In this document: positions 26,796-36,043 of the stretch, in pieces
Layout of the letters: every line of letters begins with the position of its first letter
How positions within the stretch are numbered: position 1 is the stretch's first letter
DNA from: Komarekiella atlantica HA4396-MV6
Lineage (GTDB): Bacteria; Cyanobacteriota; Cyanobacteriia; Cyanobacteriales; Nostocaceae
Reading direction: 5' to 3'
Assembly (NCBI GenBank): GCA_019359395.1
Contig: JAHHHK010000027.1
Span: 35,286-99,285, forward strand
DNA length: 64,000 nucleotides
The notes under the pieces: model-generated
What the model was told of the DNA's origin: nothing
Databases searched by the model: none
The model's input: the letters and a program-made list of their open reading frames with translations, nothing else
Program-made: the position numbers and the translations under genes

Positions 26796-27059
26796 ATGAT
26801 TTATAGATCAGGGCTAGCAAGTACTTTGGTGAAGAGTGGAGTAATGATTGCTTTTGCTATCCACGATCCACCTGATCCACGACCTTTACTACCTAAAATC
26901 CAACCACTTACTGTTCCCAAAAAAGTCCCCACTCAGTCTCCAGATACATCAAACCCCACTCAGTCTCCAGATACATCAAACCCCACTCAGTCTCCAGATA
27001 CATCAAACCCCACTCAGTCTCCAGATACGTCCAACCTCCTTATATTAAGAAATAAATGA
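26796..27059 (+). CDS. Small Pro/Thr-repeat protein overlapping the hemagglutinin gene
   Basis: An 87-residue frame starting at ATG 26796, with an AGGTG box about 8 bases upstream. It begins MIYRSGLASTLVKSGVMIAF, a weak membrane or signal-like segment. A Pro-rich stretch follows, then four copies of PTQSPDTSN encoded by an exact 27-bp tandem repeat, and a short end. Its stop overlaps the start of the next gene in ATGA, so translation is probably coupled. The repeat resembles flexible Pro/Thr/Ser linkers of cell-surface proteins. It may be a short exported accessory peptide or a leader ORF that tunes hemagglutinin translation. An upstream GTG at 26775 is an alternative start. Confidence 0.5.
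   Translation: MIYRSGLASTLVKSGVMIAFAIHDPPDPRPLLPKIQPLTVPKKVPTQSPDTSNPTQSPDTSNPTQSPDTSNPTQSPDTSNLLILRNK
26928..27035. repeat. 27-bp tandem repeat, four copies
   Basis: Four head-to-tail units starting CCCACTCAGTCTCCAGATAC. The first three are identical and the last differs at one or two bases. They encode PTQSPDTSN in the small ORF. Confidence 0.9.
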
Positions 27060-29512
27060 CTCAAAGTGGCAAAGGTTGCTATTGGCAATTAATTTTAGCA
27101 AGTTCTTTAATAACTGCTGGGGCATTAGCCTTTGGCATCGTCTCTCCTTTTGCAAATTCTGCCTTTGCCCAGAGTCTCATTACTCCAGATAACAACTTAG
27201 GAACTGAAAACTCTCAGATTATTGAAAACTACCTTGGTAATCCTGCCGAAGCTCTGACAGGTGGGGCAACTCGCGACAACAATCTTTTCCACAGTTTTCA
27301 GGAATTCAACGTTAGAGAAGGAAGATCTGCTATTTTCTTGAGTCCCAGTAACATTCAGAATATTTTGGTTAGAGTGACGGGTAGTAACCGCTCTGATATT
27401 CTAGGCAAACTTGAGACTTCTACTGGTTCTAATGCCAATTTATTTTTGATTAATCCTAACGGAATTATTTTTGGGCCAAATGCCACCCTCAATGTGGGTG
27501 GTTCGTTTTTGGGAAGTACAGCAAGCGGGATCAAGTTTACTGACGGCACAGTTTTTAGTGCCACTGCTCCCCAAACACCACCCTTACTGAAAATGAGTGT
27601 ACCAATTGGACTGCAATTTGGAAGAACTGCGGGAGAGATTTATCAGCAGGGAGCACTAGAGGTTCCAGAAGGTAAAACTTTGGCATTGGTTGGTGGCAAC
27701 GTTACCCTTCGTGGCAATGATAAAAATGATCCGAATCGTAGGACTCTAAAAGCAGCAGGTGGTCAGATTGCTGTGGGAGGAATACTGGGAACAGGAACAA
27801 TAGGGCTGAACCTAGATAGCAACAACCAACTCTTAAGCTTTCCTAATGATGTAGCGCTAGCAGATGTATCACTCAGCAATCTAGCTGTTGTTTTGACCGA
27901 TGGCAATAGTGGTGGTTATATCCAGCTCAAAGGCAGGAGTATTATGCTCACCAATGCTTCACTAGTTCAAGCAGACAATAAAGGTGATCAAAACGGCAGA
28001 GGAATCTCTATACAGGTAGAGCAGTTAACTCTTAAAGACGGATCGCAAATAAAAGCTTCTGCTCGTGAGGGCACGGGATCTGGGGGTAGTTTGACACTTA
28101 CGGCAACTGACTCTATTCAAGTGATCGGAACTTATGCAGATGGTTCTCCCAGCGCTTTATTGACTCGGACTAATGATGAAGGTACGGCGGGCCCTTTGAC
28201 TATTGAAACGAGAAAGTTAATTATTGAAAATGGAGGAAATGTCTCAACTACTGCTTTTGAGGGTAAAGGTGACGGAGGAAGGTTGTCAGTAACCGCTTCA
28301 GATTTTGTAAAGGTGAGTGGAAATTCTGCTCCTCCCACGGAGAGTCCTAGCGGCTTATTTACTCAAACTCGAACTACCGGAAATGCAGGTGCTTTGACAA
28401 TTAACACTTCTGCATTGATTGTTCAAGATGGAGCAGTAGTGTCAGCTGGTACTGGTAGCAATAGCCAGGGCAAGGGTGGGACTTTAACTATAAATGCCTC
28501 TAACTTTGTTGAAGTGAGCGGAACATCACCAATTGGTAAGTTTCCCAGTGGTTTATTTGCTCGAAGTAGAGGTAGCGGAGATGCAGGTTCTATTTTACTT
28601 ACCACAAGGCAATTGATTGTGCGGGATAAGGCTGAAGTAACTGTAGCCGCCTTGGGTTCAGGGAATGCAGGCAACCTGGATATTGCAGCCCGCGAAATCC
28701 ATCTAGATGAAGGAAAACTGCTGGCTGATACAAGATCAGGGAATGGTGGCAACATTACATTGAAATTACAAGATTTGTTACTGTTACGCAATAATAGTCA
28801 AATCTCTACTACGGCGGGTACTGAGGCTGCTGGTGGTGGAAATGGCGGCAATATCACTATAGATACCCCCAATGGCTTCATCGTTGCTGTTCCTGATGAA
28901 AATAGCGACATCAGCGCTAATGCTTTTATGGGTTCTGGTGGCAAGGTCGAAATCGCAGCTTATAGTGTCTTTGGTATAGAACCACGTAGTCGAGAAGACT
29001 TAGCCAGACGCCTGCAAACCAACGAGCCAGCAAAACTAGACCCACGACAATTACAAACTAACGACATCACGGCAATTTCGCAGACTAATCCGACTTTAAA
29101 CGGTGTGGTAAATATTAACACCCCCGGTATCGACCCTAATGAGGGATTAATCAAATTGCCAACCCAACCAGTTGAGCCAAAAGTAGCCCAAGTTTGTAAA
29201 GCTGGTACAGGTCGAAATCAAAACAGTTTTACCATCACTGGCCGCGGTGGCGTGCCTTCTAGTCCTACGGAACCCCTCAGTGCTGATGCTGTTTTAGCAG
29301 ATTGGATTACTCTTGACATTAGCAAAACTTCATCTAGTACACCCGTTACGCAAAATCCCACTAAGCCCAACCCAGAAACTATCGTTGAGGCTACAGGGTG
29401 GGAAATAAATGCTAAGGGAGAGGTAGTCCTCACTGCTAATGTATCCAATATCGAACCTCATAATTCTTGGCAAAAATCAACTGATTGTGGTGAGCTTCAA
29501 GCATCGTCTTAA
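27056..29512 (+). CDS. Filamentous-hemagglutinin-like secreted protein (TpsA, two-partner secretion)
   Basis: An 818-residue exported protein. A signal peptide (residues about 10-40, ending AFAQSLI) leads into the TPS/haemagglutination-activity domain (about 40-165): NYLGNPAEALTGGATRDNNL, FHSFQEFNVREG, VTGSNRSDILGKL and ANLFLINPNGIIFGPNATLN. A long right-handed beta-helix of repeats follows (NGG, GSGGSLTLTATDSIQV, GNAGALTINTSALIVQDGA). The C-terminal 200 residues are Pro/Thr-rich with two Cys. Such proteins are exported through a TpsB barrel and act as adhesins or matrix proteins. No TpsB gene lies in the window, so the transporter must be elsewhere. Translation is coupled to the small ORF upstream. 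Confidence 0.9.
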   Translation: MTQSGKGCYWQLILASSLITAGALAFGIVSPFANSAFAQSLITPDNNLGTENSQIIENYLGNPAEALTGGATRDNNLFHSFQEFNVREGRSAIFLSPSNIQNILVRVTGSNRSDILGKLETSTGSNANLFLINPNGIIFGPNATLNVGGSFLGSTASGIKFTDGTVFSATAPQTPPLLKMSVPIGLQFGRTAGEIYQQGALEVPEGKTLALVGGNVTLRGNDKNDPNRRTLKAAGGQIAVGGILGTGTIGLNLDSNNQLLSFPNDVALADVSLSNLAVVLTDGNSGGYIQLKGRSIMLTNASLVQADNKGDQNGRGISIQVEQLTLKDGSQIKASAREGTGSGGSLTLTATDSIQVIGTYADGSPSALLTRTNDEGTAGPLTIETRKLIIENGGNVSTTAFEGKGDGGRLSVTASDFVKVSGNSAPPTESPSGLFTQTRTTGNAGALTINTSALIVQDGAVVSAGTGSNSQGKGGTLTINASNFVEVSGTSPIGKFPSGLFARSRGSGDAGSILLTTRQLIVRDKAEVTVAALGSGNAGNLDIAAREIHLDEGKLLADTRSGNGGNITLKLQDLLLLRNNSQISTTAGTEAAGGGNGGNITIDTPNGFIVAVPDENSDISANAFMGSGGKVEIAAYSVFGIEPRSREDLARRLQTNEPAKLDPRQLQTNDITAISQTNPTLNGVVNINTPGIDPNEGLIKLPTQPVEPKVAQVCKAGTGRNQNSFTITGRGGVPSSPTEPLSADAVLADWITLDISKTSSSTPVTQNPTKPNPETIVEATGWEINAKGEVVLTANVSNIEPHNSWQKSTDCGELQASS

Positions 29513-29575
29513 ACTGTTAGAACGCTGCTGAAGCATCAGTAACAATATTGAGAAAATCCTTTCCCTTTTGGAATA

Positions 29576-29607
29576 AAAAACCATGCCTACTTTCTAGCAT
29601 GGTTTTT
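29576..29607. terminator. Terminator after the hemagglutinin gene
   Basis: AAAAACCATGC pairs perfectly with GCATGGTTTTT around a 10-base loop, with an A-run before and a T-run after. It lies 63 bases past the stop codon. Confidence 0.85.
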
Positions 29608-29899
29608 GGCATGGGGAATGGGACAATGGTAATTCTTCCCTATACCCTATACGACGGTGGGGCTTTCCAATAACGCCCATAAGGGGACGAGCTTTTTCGC
29701 CGCTTTCTATAAATCAACTCTTAATAAGAATCACACTTTTCATAGTGTTTTTTTGTAATAAAATTAGCATTTTATTCTCATTTTTCATAGTAATTATTGG
29801 CAATAGAAGATTTTTCATGAATTAAAACCTTTTTTTGGCAAAGGTTTTGATAGATTAATTTGTCAAAAAAAGATTGCTATCTTTGAGGAGAAAATACTT

Positions 29900-31459
29900 A
29901 TGCTCATTGATGATATTAGTAAAAATTTGTTGTCGAATCAAGGGCTAAATTTTACTCCTATTTCTTCAGTAGATAGCTTCAGTAGTAAGGATGACTACGG
30001 TTTCAGTCTCAGCGGTCGTAGTAGCTTCAACTCAGCTATCAATCATCTAGAAACAGATGATACTAATGTAGAATTGCTCAATAGTAGTGGTTCAGAAAAT
30101 GTTACTACTACTGCTTCTAGTGCTGGGAATTATAACTCTACCTATGGCTATGGCTTAATTAATGGAGCCGCAGCAGTGGCTCAAGCTGCTGGTAAAAATA
30201 CTTTCGCTGATGTTCCTGACCTTGGTGGCAATAATTGGGGAGCAGATCTTGTGAAAGCTCCAGAAGTTTGGGCGCAAGGATACACAGGTCAAGGTGTTGT
30301 TGTCGCTGTTGTAGATACTGGGGTTGACTACAACCATGAGGATCTAAAAAATAACATCTGGACGAATACCAAAGAAATCGCCGGAAATAGTATAGATGAT
30401 GATGGCAATGGCTACATTGATGATGTTTACGGCTGGAACTTTGCCAACAACAATAACAACATCCAAGACAACAATGGTCATGGTACTCATATTTCCGGCA
30501 CGATCGCAGGAGAAAATAATAACTATGGTGTCACTGGCATTGCTTATGATGCCAAGATTATGCCAGTCAAAGTTTTGAATGAATCTGGCTCTGGTTCCTC
30601 TACTTCTGTAGCTAATGGCATCTACTATGCTGTAGACAATGGAGCTGATGTCATTAACCTCAGCCTAGGAAGCAATTATTCTAACCGGACTCTCAAGTCA
30701 GCCGTTGAATATGCTAGCAGCAAAGGAGTGATTGTTGTTATGGCAGCAGGTAATGATGGCGAATCATTACCAGACTATCCTGCTCGTTATGCAAACAAGT
30801 CGGGGATTGCAGTCGGTGCAGTAGATAAGAATAACACAATAGCTGATTTCTCGAATCGATCTGGCAGCAATGAAATTACTTATGTTACAGCTCCAGGCGT
30901 TGGTATCTACTCCTCAGTGCCCGGAAATCAGTATGGCAGGTATAGCGGTACATCTATGGCAACTCCTCACGTTGCAGGTGTAGTTGCGTTGATGCTCAGT
31001 GCTAACCCCAATCTGACTGATGCTCAAGTACGTCAAATCGTCACAGAGACGGCAGGAAATAGTACACAAGCTTCAAGTTATAGTTTTAATAATTTCAATG
31101 TTAATTCTTTGGTGAGTCAGACAATTACACAGACGGCAAATTATACACCAGCTTCAAGTTCTAATTTTAATAGCTTCAATGTTAATTCTTTAGTGAGTCA
31201 AACAAGCACACAGACGGAAAATTATCTGACACCAGCCAATAATTTCAATACCATTTCTCAACTTGAAAACAATGACATGTTGGTTAATCCAGAATCATGG
31301 TTGCAATTCCAAGACTATGAGAAGATTCTAAGCACCAATACCAACATTCCAGATGGCAATAGTGATAATAACAATGGCAATAATCCTGATTTTGGCAACC
31401 TACTACAGATAATCCAACGACGAATAGAGGCGTATAGAAAATTGTTGGGAATGAGTTGA
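29900..31459 (+). CDS. S8-family subtilisin-like serine protease
   Basis: A 519-residue subtilase. The catalytic triad is complete: Asp139 (VVAVVDTGVDYNHEDL), His194 (NGHGTHISGTIAG) and Ser352 (YSGTSMATPHVAG), with oxyanion Asn285 (MAAGNDG). An Asp/Asn-rich loop (SIDDDGNGYIDDVYG) suggests a Ca2+ site. There is no classical signal peptide, only an acidic, Ser-rich N-terminal region of about 100 residues. After the catalytic domain two similar 30-residue units end in FNVNSLVSQT, followed by an Asn-rich tail. A GAGGAG ribosome-binding site precedes the ATG. The nearby HlyD gene hints at type I export, but I see no RTX repeats. Confidence 0.93.
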   Translation: MLIDDISKNLLSNQGLNFTPISSVDSFSSKDDYGFSLSGRSSFNSAINHLETDDTNVELLNSSGSENVTTTASSAGNYNSTYGYGLINGAAAVAQAAGKNTFADVPDLGGNNWGADLVKAPEVWAQGYTGQGVVVAVVDTGVDYNHEDLKNNIWTNTKEIAGNSIDDDGNGYIDDVYGWNFANNNNNIQDNNGHGTHISGTIAGENNNYGVTGIAYDAKIMPVKVLNESGSGSSTSVANGIYYAVDNGADVINLSLGSNYSNRTLKSAVEYASSKGVIVVMAAGNDGESLPDYPARYANKSGIAVGAVDKNNTIADFSNRSGSNEITYVTAPGVGIYSSVPGNQYGRYSGTSMATPHVAGVVALMLSANPNLTDAQVRQIVTETAGNSTQASSYSFNNFNVNSLVSQTITQTANYTPASSSNFNSFNVNSLVSQTSTQTENYLTPANNFNTISQLENNDMLVNPESWLQFQDYEKILSTNTNIPDGNSDNNNGNNPDFGNLLQIIQRRIEAYRKLLGMS

Positions 31460-31571
31460 ACTGGGGACTGGGGACTGGGGACAAGGGGGACAAGGAAGAA
31501 TTGTTGAACAGGTCTTTTTGTGATCTACCTTGTTTCTTCTCAATGCCCAATGCTTAGTCCCCAGTTTAAGC

Positions 31572-33068
31572 TTATCGCACTGAAAATGCTTCGTTAAAGC
31601 GCCGCGTTACAGGCTCGGTGATGAATGTCAAAATCGACTTTTTACGTGTGACAATTTCACCTGTTGCCGCCATCCCCGGTGTGAATTCTACATCTTTACC
31701 CTGCACGTTAACTGAATGTTTGTTCAGTTTAATTCTTGTGGGAAAAACTAAGCCTAATTCTTTATCAACAATTGAATTCGGGCTAACTTGCACGACTTCA
31801 CCTGCAATAGTGCCAAATTCCTGGAAGGGGAAAGTTGCCATTTTCACTTTTGCCTTCATTCCCTGACGTATGAACCCAATATCACGGTTGAGGACTTTTA
31901 CTTCTAACAGCATTTCTTCACCTTCGGGTAAAATTGACAGCAATTCTTCACCCGATTGTACTGGGCCTTTAGTCGCTTTGACTCTGTAAATCGTACCGTC
32001 AAAGGGAGCCTCAATGGTTTCTAAAGCTTGTTGCTTTCTCGCCTGTTCTAGTTCACCTTGAACGGTAGTCAGTTCTTCTTTACGCTTGTTCATTTGCGTC
32101 AAAATTTCACTTTGGCGTTCTGATGCTACGCGCTGGGCTTGATTGCGTGCGGTTTGATAGGCTTGTTCGGCTTGGCGAATTTCTTGGATTTGAGCAGCAA
32201 TATCTTTTTCTAGGGATGTAACTTTGTCTTGAGCCTCTGTGATTCGATTTTGGGCGTTAACTACTTCATCTTGAGCTTTAGTGATATCTGTTTTCGCACG
32301 AACTAATCTTTCTTGTGCTTCTAGGTAATCAACTCTGGGGACAGCACCAGGAGAAATTAGGGTGCGTAAATTTTCTTCTCTTGATTGAGCGATCGCCAAA
32401 ACACTTTCAATTTTAATTCGGATACTTTCAACGTTAGCCAGATTTGTGTTGGCGTTAGCCACACTGCTTTTGGCGTTAACTAAGTTGTCTTGCAATCGGG
32501 TCAAGCGGACTTTCGCCTGATCGATGAGTGCTAGTTGGCGATTTGCTTCGGCTTCCGCTCCTGCTTGACGCGCTTGGTAGTCTTGCAAGCGAGAGTTTAA
32601 AAGTTCATCTTGCAGTTTCGTCCCAGCAATTTTGCCGCCAGTGCGTTCTGCATCCAAACGTTGCAAGTCGTCTTGAATCAATTTAGTAGATTGAGCGAGG
32701 CGGGTTACATCGGTTTGTTGTAAGTCTGGATCTTTTTGAATCAAGATTTGACCTTTGGTGACGCGATCGCCTTCTTGCACTCTAACAGCAACAATTGACC
32801 CCCCACCCAAGGATGTCACAGGTCTTACCTGTGTGGAAGCAATTAATTCCCCTGGTGCTGTCGCTACTTCATCAACTTTTGAAAAGTGCGCCCAAGCGAT
32901 CGCCCCAAAAACTATGACGCTAATTGTCCCCGCCAATAATCTGGTATATAAAGGTGGTAATTCCTGTACAGCCTTCCCCAATTCAAAAGTTAGTTGTTCT
33001 TCTGGTTTGGCGAAGCGCTCTTTTGTTTGACGTGCTTGAGCCGCATTTGTAGCTATGGGAGATCTCAT
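31572..33068 (-). CDS. HlyD-family membrane fusion protein
   Basis: A 498-residue periplasmic adaptor of a type I secretion or efflux system. A cytoplasmic N terminus leads into one membrane helix (about residues 43-63, LLAGTISVIVFGAIAW). The split lipoyl/barrel-sandwich domain (VRVQEGDRVTKGQILIQKDP and IEAPFDGTIYRVKATKGPVQ) brackets a long alpha-helical coiled-coil hairpin (about 120-330). The C-terminal beta-barrel/membrane-proximal domain ends VTRRFNEAFSVR. The length and long hairpin fit the HlyD/PrtE class that pairs with an ABC exporter and TolC. No ABC exporter gene is adjacent. It is convergent with the subtilase gene, 112 bases away across a heptamer repeat. Confidence 0.92.
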   Translation of the reverse strand: MRSPIATNAAQARQTKERFAKPEEQLTFELGKAVQELPPLYTRLLAGTISVIVFGAIAWAHFSKVDEVATAPGELIASTQVRPVTSLGGGSIVAVRVQEGDRVTKGQILIQKDPDLQQTDVTRLAQSTKLIQDDLQRLDAERTGGKIAGTKLQDELLNSRLQDYQARQAGAEAEANRQLALIDQAKVRLTRLQDNLVNAKSSVANANTNLANVESIRIKIESVLAIAQSREENLRTLISPGAVPRVDYLEAQERLVRAKTDITKAQDEVVNAQNRITEAQDKVTSLEKDIAAQIQEIRQAEQAYQTARNQAQRVASERQSEILTQMNKRKEELTTVQGELEQARKQQALETIEAPFDGTIYRVKATKGPVQSGEELLSILPEGEEMLLEVKVLNRDIGFIRQGMKAKVKMATFPFQEFGTIAGEVVQVSPNSIVDKELGLVFPTRIKLNKHSVNVQGKDVEFTPGMAATGEIVTRKKSILTFITEPVTRRFNEAFSVR

Positions 33069-33177
33069 AGAATTTTAGATTTTAGATTTTGGATTTTGGA
33101 TTTTAAATTATCGAATATTGAGGATTGGGTATTGGCTATTAGCTATTAGGTATTAGGTATTAATTATTTATTCACCT

Positions 33178-33231
33178 TGTCCCCAGTCCCCAGTCCCCAG
33201 TCCCCAGTCCCCAGTCCCTAGCCCCTAGCCC
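33178..33231. repeat. Heptamer repeat at the 3' end of the SDR gene
   Basis: About eight units of CAGTCCC/TAGCCCC abut the stop codon of the SDR gene and lie just upstream of hlyD (start 33068). The flank 33070-33170 is full of TTTTAGATTTTGGAT and TATTAGGTATTA short repeats. Confidence 0.9.
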
Positions 33232-34107
33232 CTAAACTGCTAGATAACGTCGTAGAAAATTTTCTAAAGTTTCCAATTGAAAGTTGAAAATCGCCTCTAA
33301 ACTGGCAATTTCTTCTTTTGTACAGAAAAATTCATTTGCAAGCAATGTTCGATAGGTTCCCAAAGCTGTTTGTCCTTGAGGATTAAATAAACCCAGTGCA
33401 CTCCGTAACCCATCAATTACAAATAGTGGCGAGTTAATTACTACTGGTTCTTTGTTGAAGATCCGACCAAAAATCTGAGGAATATCCTCTCGTAATAAAA
33501 TCTCCGGGCCTCCAACGGGTAAAATCTGGTTACGAGCGCCTTCAACTGTTACAGAGTCTACTACTATCCTTGCTAAATCATCGGTACTGACAATTGAAGT
33601 CCGGTTTTTGCGATCGCCAATGAGCAAATACAACTCCATTTCGCGAAACCGTTCTGCTAATGGCAGTAAATTTGATGCTAATCCAGCTGGGCGTAAAATA
33701 GTGTAATTTAAGCCACTACCTTCCAAGTATTGCTCTACTGCTCGTTTGGCTTTGAACGTCGGAGCATCTTCATATCCCCGGTCAGCTCCCAATACAGAAA
33801 TAAACACAAAGTGCTCTACTCCATTAACCTTTGCTTGGTCAATGAGTTCAATATTGGCGCGGTAGTCCAAAGATAAAGCATCGCCATCAGAACCGTGAGC
33901 GCTGATAATATACCGGACGCCTTGACTTGCTTTTTGGATATCTTTTTCTAGGCGTAAATCACCGATGAAGATTTCTGCACCCCGATGTTCTAACTCGCTG
34001 TAGCGCGAAGTGAGGCGGACAAATGACCGCACGGATTGCTCCCGTTGACGTAGGAGTCGCACAACTCTGCGACCAATTCCTCCCGTTGCTCCAGTTACCA
34101 GAAACAT
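33232..34107 (-). CDS. Atypical SDR (NmrA-like NAD(P)-binding) protein
   Basis: About 291 residues. The N-terminal Rossmann motif MFLVTGATGGIGRRVVRLLR is typical of atypical short-chain dehydrogenases of the NmrA/SDR_a5 group. IFIGDLRLEKDIQKA and YIISAHGSDGDALSLDYRAN follow. The YxxxK catalytic pair of classical SDRs is not evident; the equivalent region reads VEHFVFISVLGADRGYEDAP. Plant and cyanobacterial relatives act in photosystem or chlorophyll maintenance or bind NADPH as sensors; the role here is not known. I choose the ATG at 34107. The frame is open to a TTG at 34125, but the Rossmann motif normally starts at the N terminus. Confidence 0.85.
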   Translation of the reverse strand: MFLVTGATGGIGRRVVRLLRQREQSVRSFVRLTSRYSELEHRGAEIFIGDLRLEKDIQKASQGVRYIISAHGSDGDALSLDYRANIELIDQAKVNGVEHFVFISVLGADRGYEDAPTFKAKRAVEQYLEGSGLNYTILRPAGLASNLLPLAERFREMELYLLIGDRKNRTSIVSTDDLARIVVDSVTVEGARNQILPVGGPEILLREDIPQIFGRIFNKEPVVINSPLFVIDGLRSALGLFNPQGQTALGTYRTLLANEFFCTKEEIASLEAIFNFQLETLENFLRRYLAV

Positions 34108-34125
34108 ATAAATACCTAAATTCAA

Positions 34126-34817
34126 TACTTTCAGCTTTTATAGTTCTCAAAATGCTTGGTCTATACTCAAAACCCATTTATCAATTCTTAAACATGAAAA
34201 TGAGCATATTTTTATACTTAGTAATCATGCTCAAGATATCCTCACGCCAACGTAGGCGAATTAGGTCACACTTTATCCATCTTAATACTCCAAAAACTAT
34301 CCCCCACATCTTTAGTAGATGCAGGGTAAATGCAGGGGATAGATAGCGTAATGAGATTAGTCTTATGGGTTTAACAGGTCAATAGCTTGTTCAAAGGACA
34401 TCTTAGCCTTGTGCAAGTTCAAGCCTGGAAATTCATTCCTGGACTGCATAGCGAAAGTTTTCTTTAGAAGACTGATACCAATTCACGAAAATCTTGATAC
34501 ATATAGATTTTTCGTAAGGGCATTGCCATGCCCAACGTATTTGTATCATTTTTAAAGTTGAATGGTATGAGGTAGGGTTTTAGTCTATTTTTATAGCCTT
34601 AAATCCATGTCCACAGTGGGGTTTAGTCCTCTTGAGAGGACTTTTGCTATGAGCCATAGGTTTCTAACCTGTAGCGGGCGATGGTTCAAATGCAAAATTT
34701 TGAACTTATACCGATTCAATTAATGATTGCAACAAATTTTTTGGTAGAGACGTTACATTGTAACGTCTCTACATGGTTTATCTGTCACATTCTTTTTTTA
34801 AAACTGTTCGGTCATGT
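34126..34817. other. Gene-free region with repeats
   Basis: About 690 bases. A 28-residue minus-strand frame (34363-34449, QSRNEFPGLNLHKAKMSFEQ) looks protein-like and may be the tail of a lost gene. AGTCCTCT-TG-AGAGGACT at 34625-34642 is a perfect 8-bp hairpin inside a stretch resembling Nostoc dispersed repeats. The third GTAGAGACG palindrome is at 34744-34772. No intact gene was found. Confidence 0.5.
34744..34772. repeat. Dispersed palindrome, GTAGAGACG family, copy 3
   Basis: GTAGAGACGTTAC pairs perfectly with GTAACGTCTCTAC around ATT. It lies about 45 bases beyond the xth stop codon and could double as its terminator. Confidence 0.8.
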
Positions 34818-35600
34818 TTAAAATTCAACAATTACCGGCACATGGTCGCTGGGTTGGGTTAATTTTCTGGGTGCTACATCAATAATGCAACTTTTAGCCC
34901 GTTCGTAAAGCACAGGTGTAAGATAGTGATGGTCAATCCGCCAACCTAAGTTACGACGAAAGGCAGCGGCGCGATAATCCCACCAGCTGTAGTGTCCACC
35001 TTCTGTGGTGAATTTGCGAAAGGCATCGGCAAATCCTAGGCTAAGAATATCCCGTAAAGCTTGGCGCTCTAATTCGGACGCCATAATGTGATTGCTTGTA
35101 CTAACTTGCTCGTGGATATCTTTGGCTTCCAAGGCGATGTTGAAGTCGCCGCACACACAAATGGCAGGTTGTGATAACAAGAGCAACTGCAAATACTCCC
35201 GCAGTACTTTCAACCAGCGTAGTTTGTATTCGTATTTCTCAGTTCCCACGGCTGCCCCATTGGGAACATATAAATTTACAATCCGAATCTCATCAATTAC
35301 ACCTGTAATTACCCGTTTTTGCTCATCCCATTTGGGCTGAAGTTCTGGCAGAAACGCTGTGAAGCTATTACTTACATCTACAAGCGGTTGGCGGCTAATT
35401 AGGGCTACGCCGTTATAAGATTTTTGTCCCGATAAGTAAAGATGATAACCTAATTGCTCAAAAGGCGATCGCGGAAATTCGGCATCTAAAACCTTGATTT
35501 CTTGCAAGCAGAGGACATCAACGGGATTTTTACTTAACCAATCGATCACCTGTTCTAGGCGAATACGAATCGAGTTGACGTTCCAAGTAGCGATTTTCAT
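34818..35600 (-). CDS. xth: Exodeoxyribonuclease III / AP endonuclease
   Basis: A 260-residue enzyme of the ExoIII branch of the endonuclease/exonuclease/phosphatase fold. Motifs in order are MKIATWNVNSIRIRL, VLCLQEIKVLDAEFP (metal-binding Glu), VNLYVPNG, CVCGDFNIALEAKD (Asp, Asn), WRIDHHYLTP and QPSDHVPVIVEF (catalytic Asp-His). It cleaves DNA at abasic sites and trims 3' blocked ends in base-excision repair. Length and motifs are complete. It is a single gene on the minus strand, divergent from the glycosyltransferase gene. Confidence 0.95.
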   Translation of the reverse strand: MKIATWNVNSIRIRLEQVIDWLSKNPVDVLCLQEIKVLDAEFPRSPFEQLGYHLYLSGQKSYNGVALISRQPLVDVSNSFTAFLPELQPKWDEQKRVITGVIDEIRIVNLYVPNGAAVGTEKYEYKLRWLKVLREYLQLLLLSQPAICVCGDFNIALEAKDIHEQVSTSNHIMASELERQALRDILSLGFADAFRKFTTEGGHYSWWDYRAAAFRRNLGWRIDHHYLTPVLYERAKSCIIDVAPRKLTQPSDHVPVIVEF

Positions 35601-36043
35601 TAGTTAGTTAACAGTATTGAGTCGAGTTGAAATTAAGAATTATGTAAATTATCCACGTTTATTTAACATTAATAATTCCTTTCTTCATTTTGCTATCTCG
35701 CCAAAAGGAGACTTTATTGAATTGATCCCATCTAATAATTTAGTATTTTCAGCTACAAAATATGCAATCTTGTAGGTTTTGCTACAAAATTTTCCATAAA
35801 GTTATGATCCCCAAGATAGATGAAGTTAGTAAGCGATCAGCTGTAGTTTAGAAGTGTAGTTGAGTATTGCTCACAAGTCTAAATTTGTCGGTGACGAATT
35901 GGCGGTAAGGTTAACCGATATTGCGCTTTTAGCGGTCAATTAGGTTAATTTAAATGTCAGAAGAGTAAGTACAAATGCTCTGCCTCATAAAATGTAATTC
36001 ATTACTATTGAGGGCAATTTCACCGACTGAATCAAAACAACTT
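35601..36043. other. Divergent promoter region
   Basis: 443 bases between xth (minus) and the glycosyltransferase gene (plus). It is AT-rich with no recognised operator, repeat or small gene. An upstream in-frame ATG at 35975 exists but precedes the conserved N terminus. Confidence 0.4.

Noticed and set aside
34363..34449. 28-residue minus-strand frame QSRNEFPGLNLHKAKMSFEQ
   Set aside because: Looks protein-like but is too short and has no recognisable family; noted only as a possible relic.
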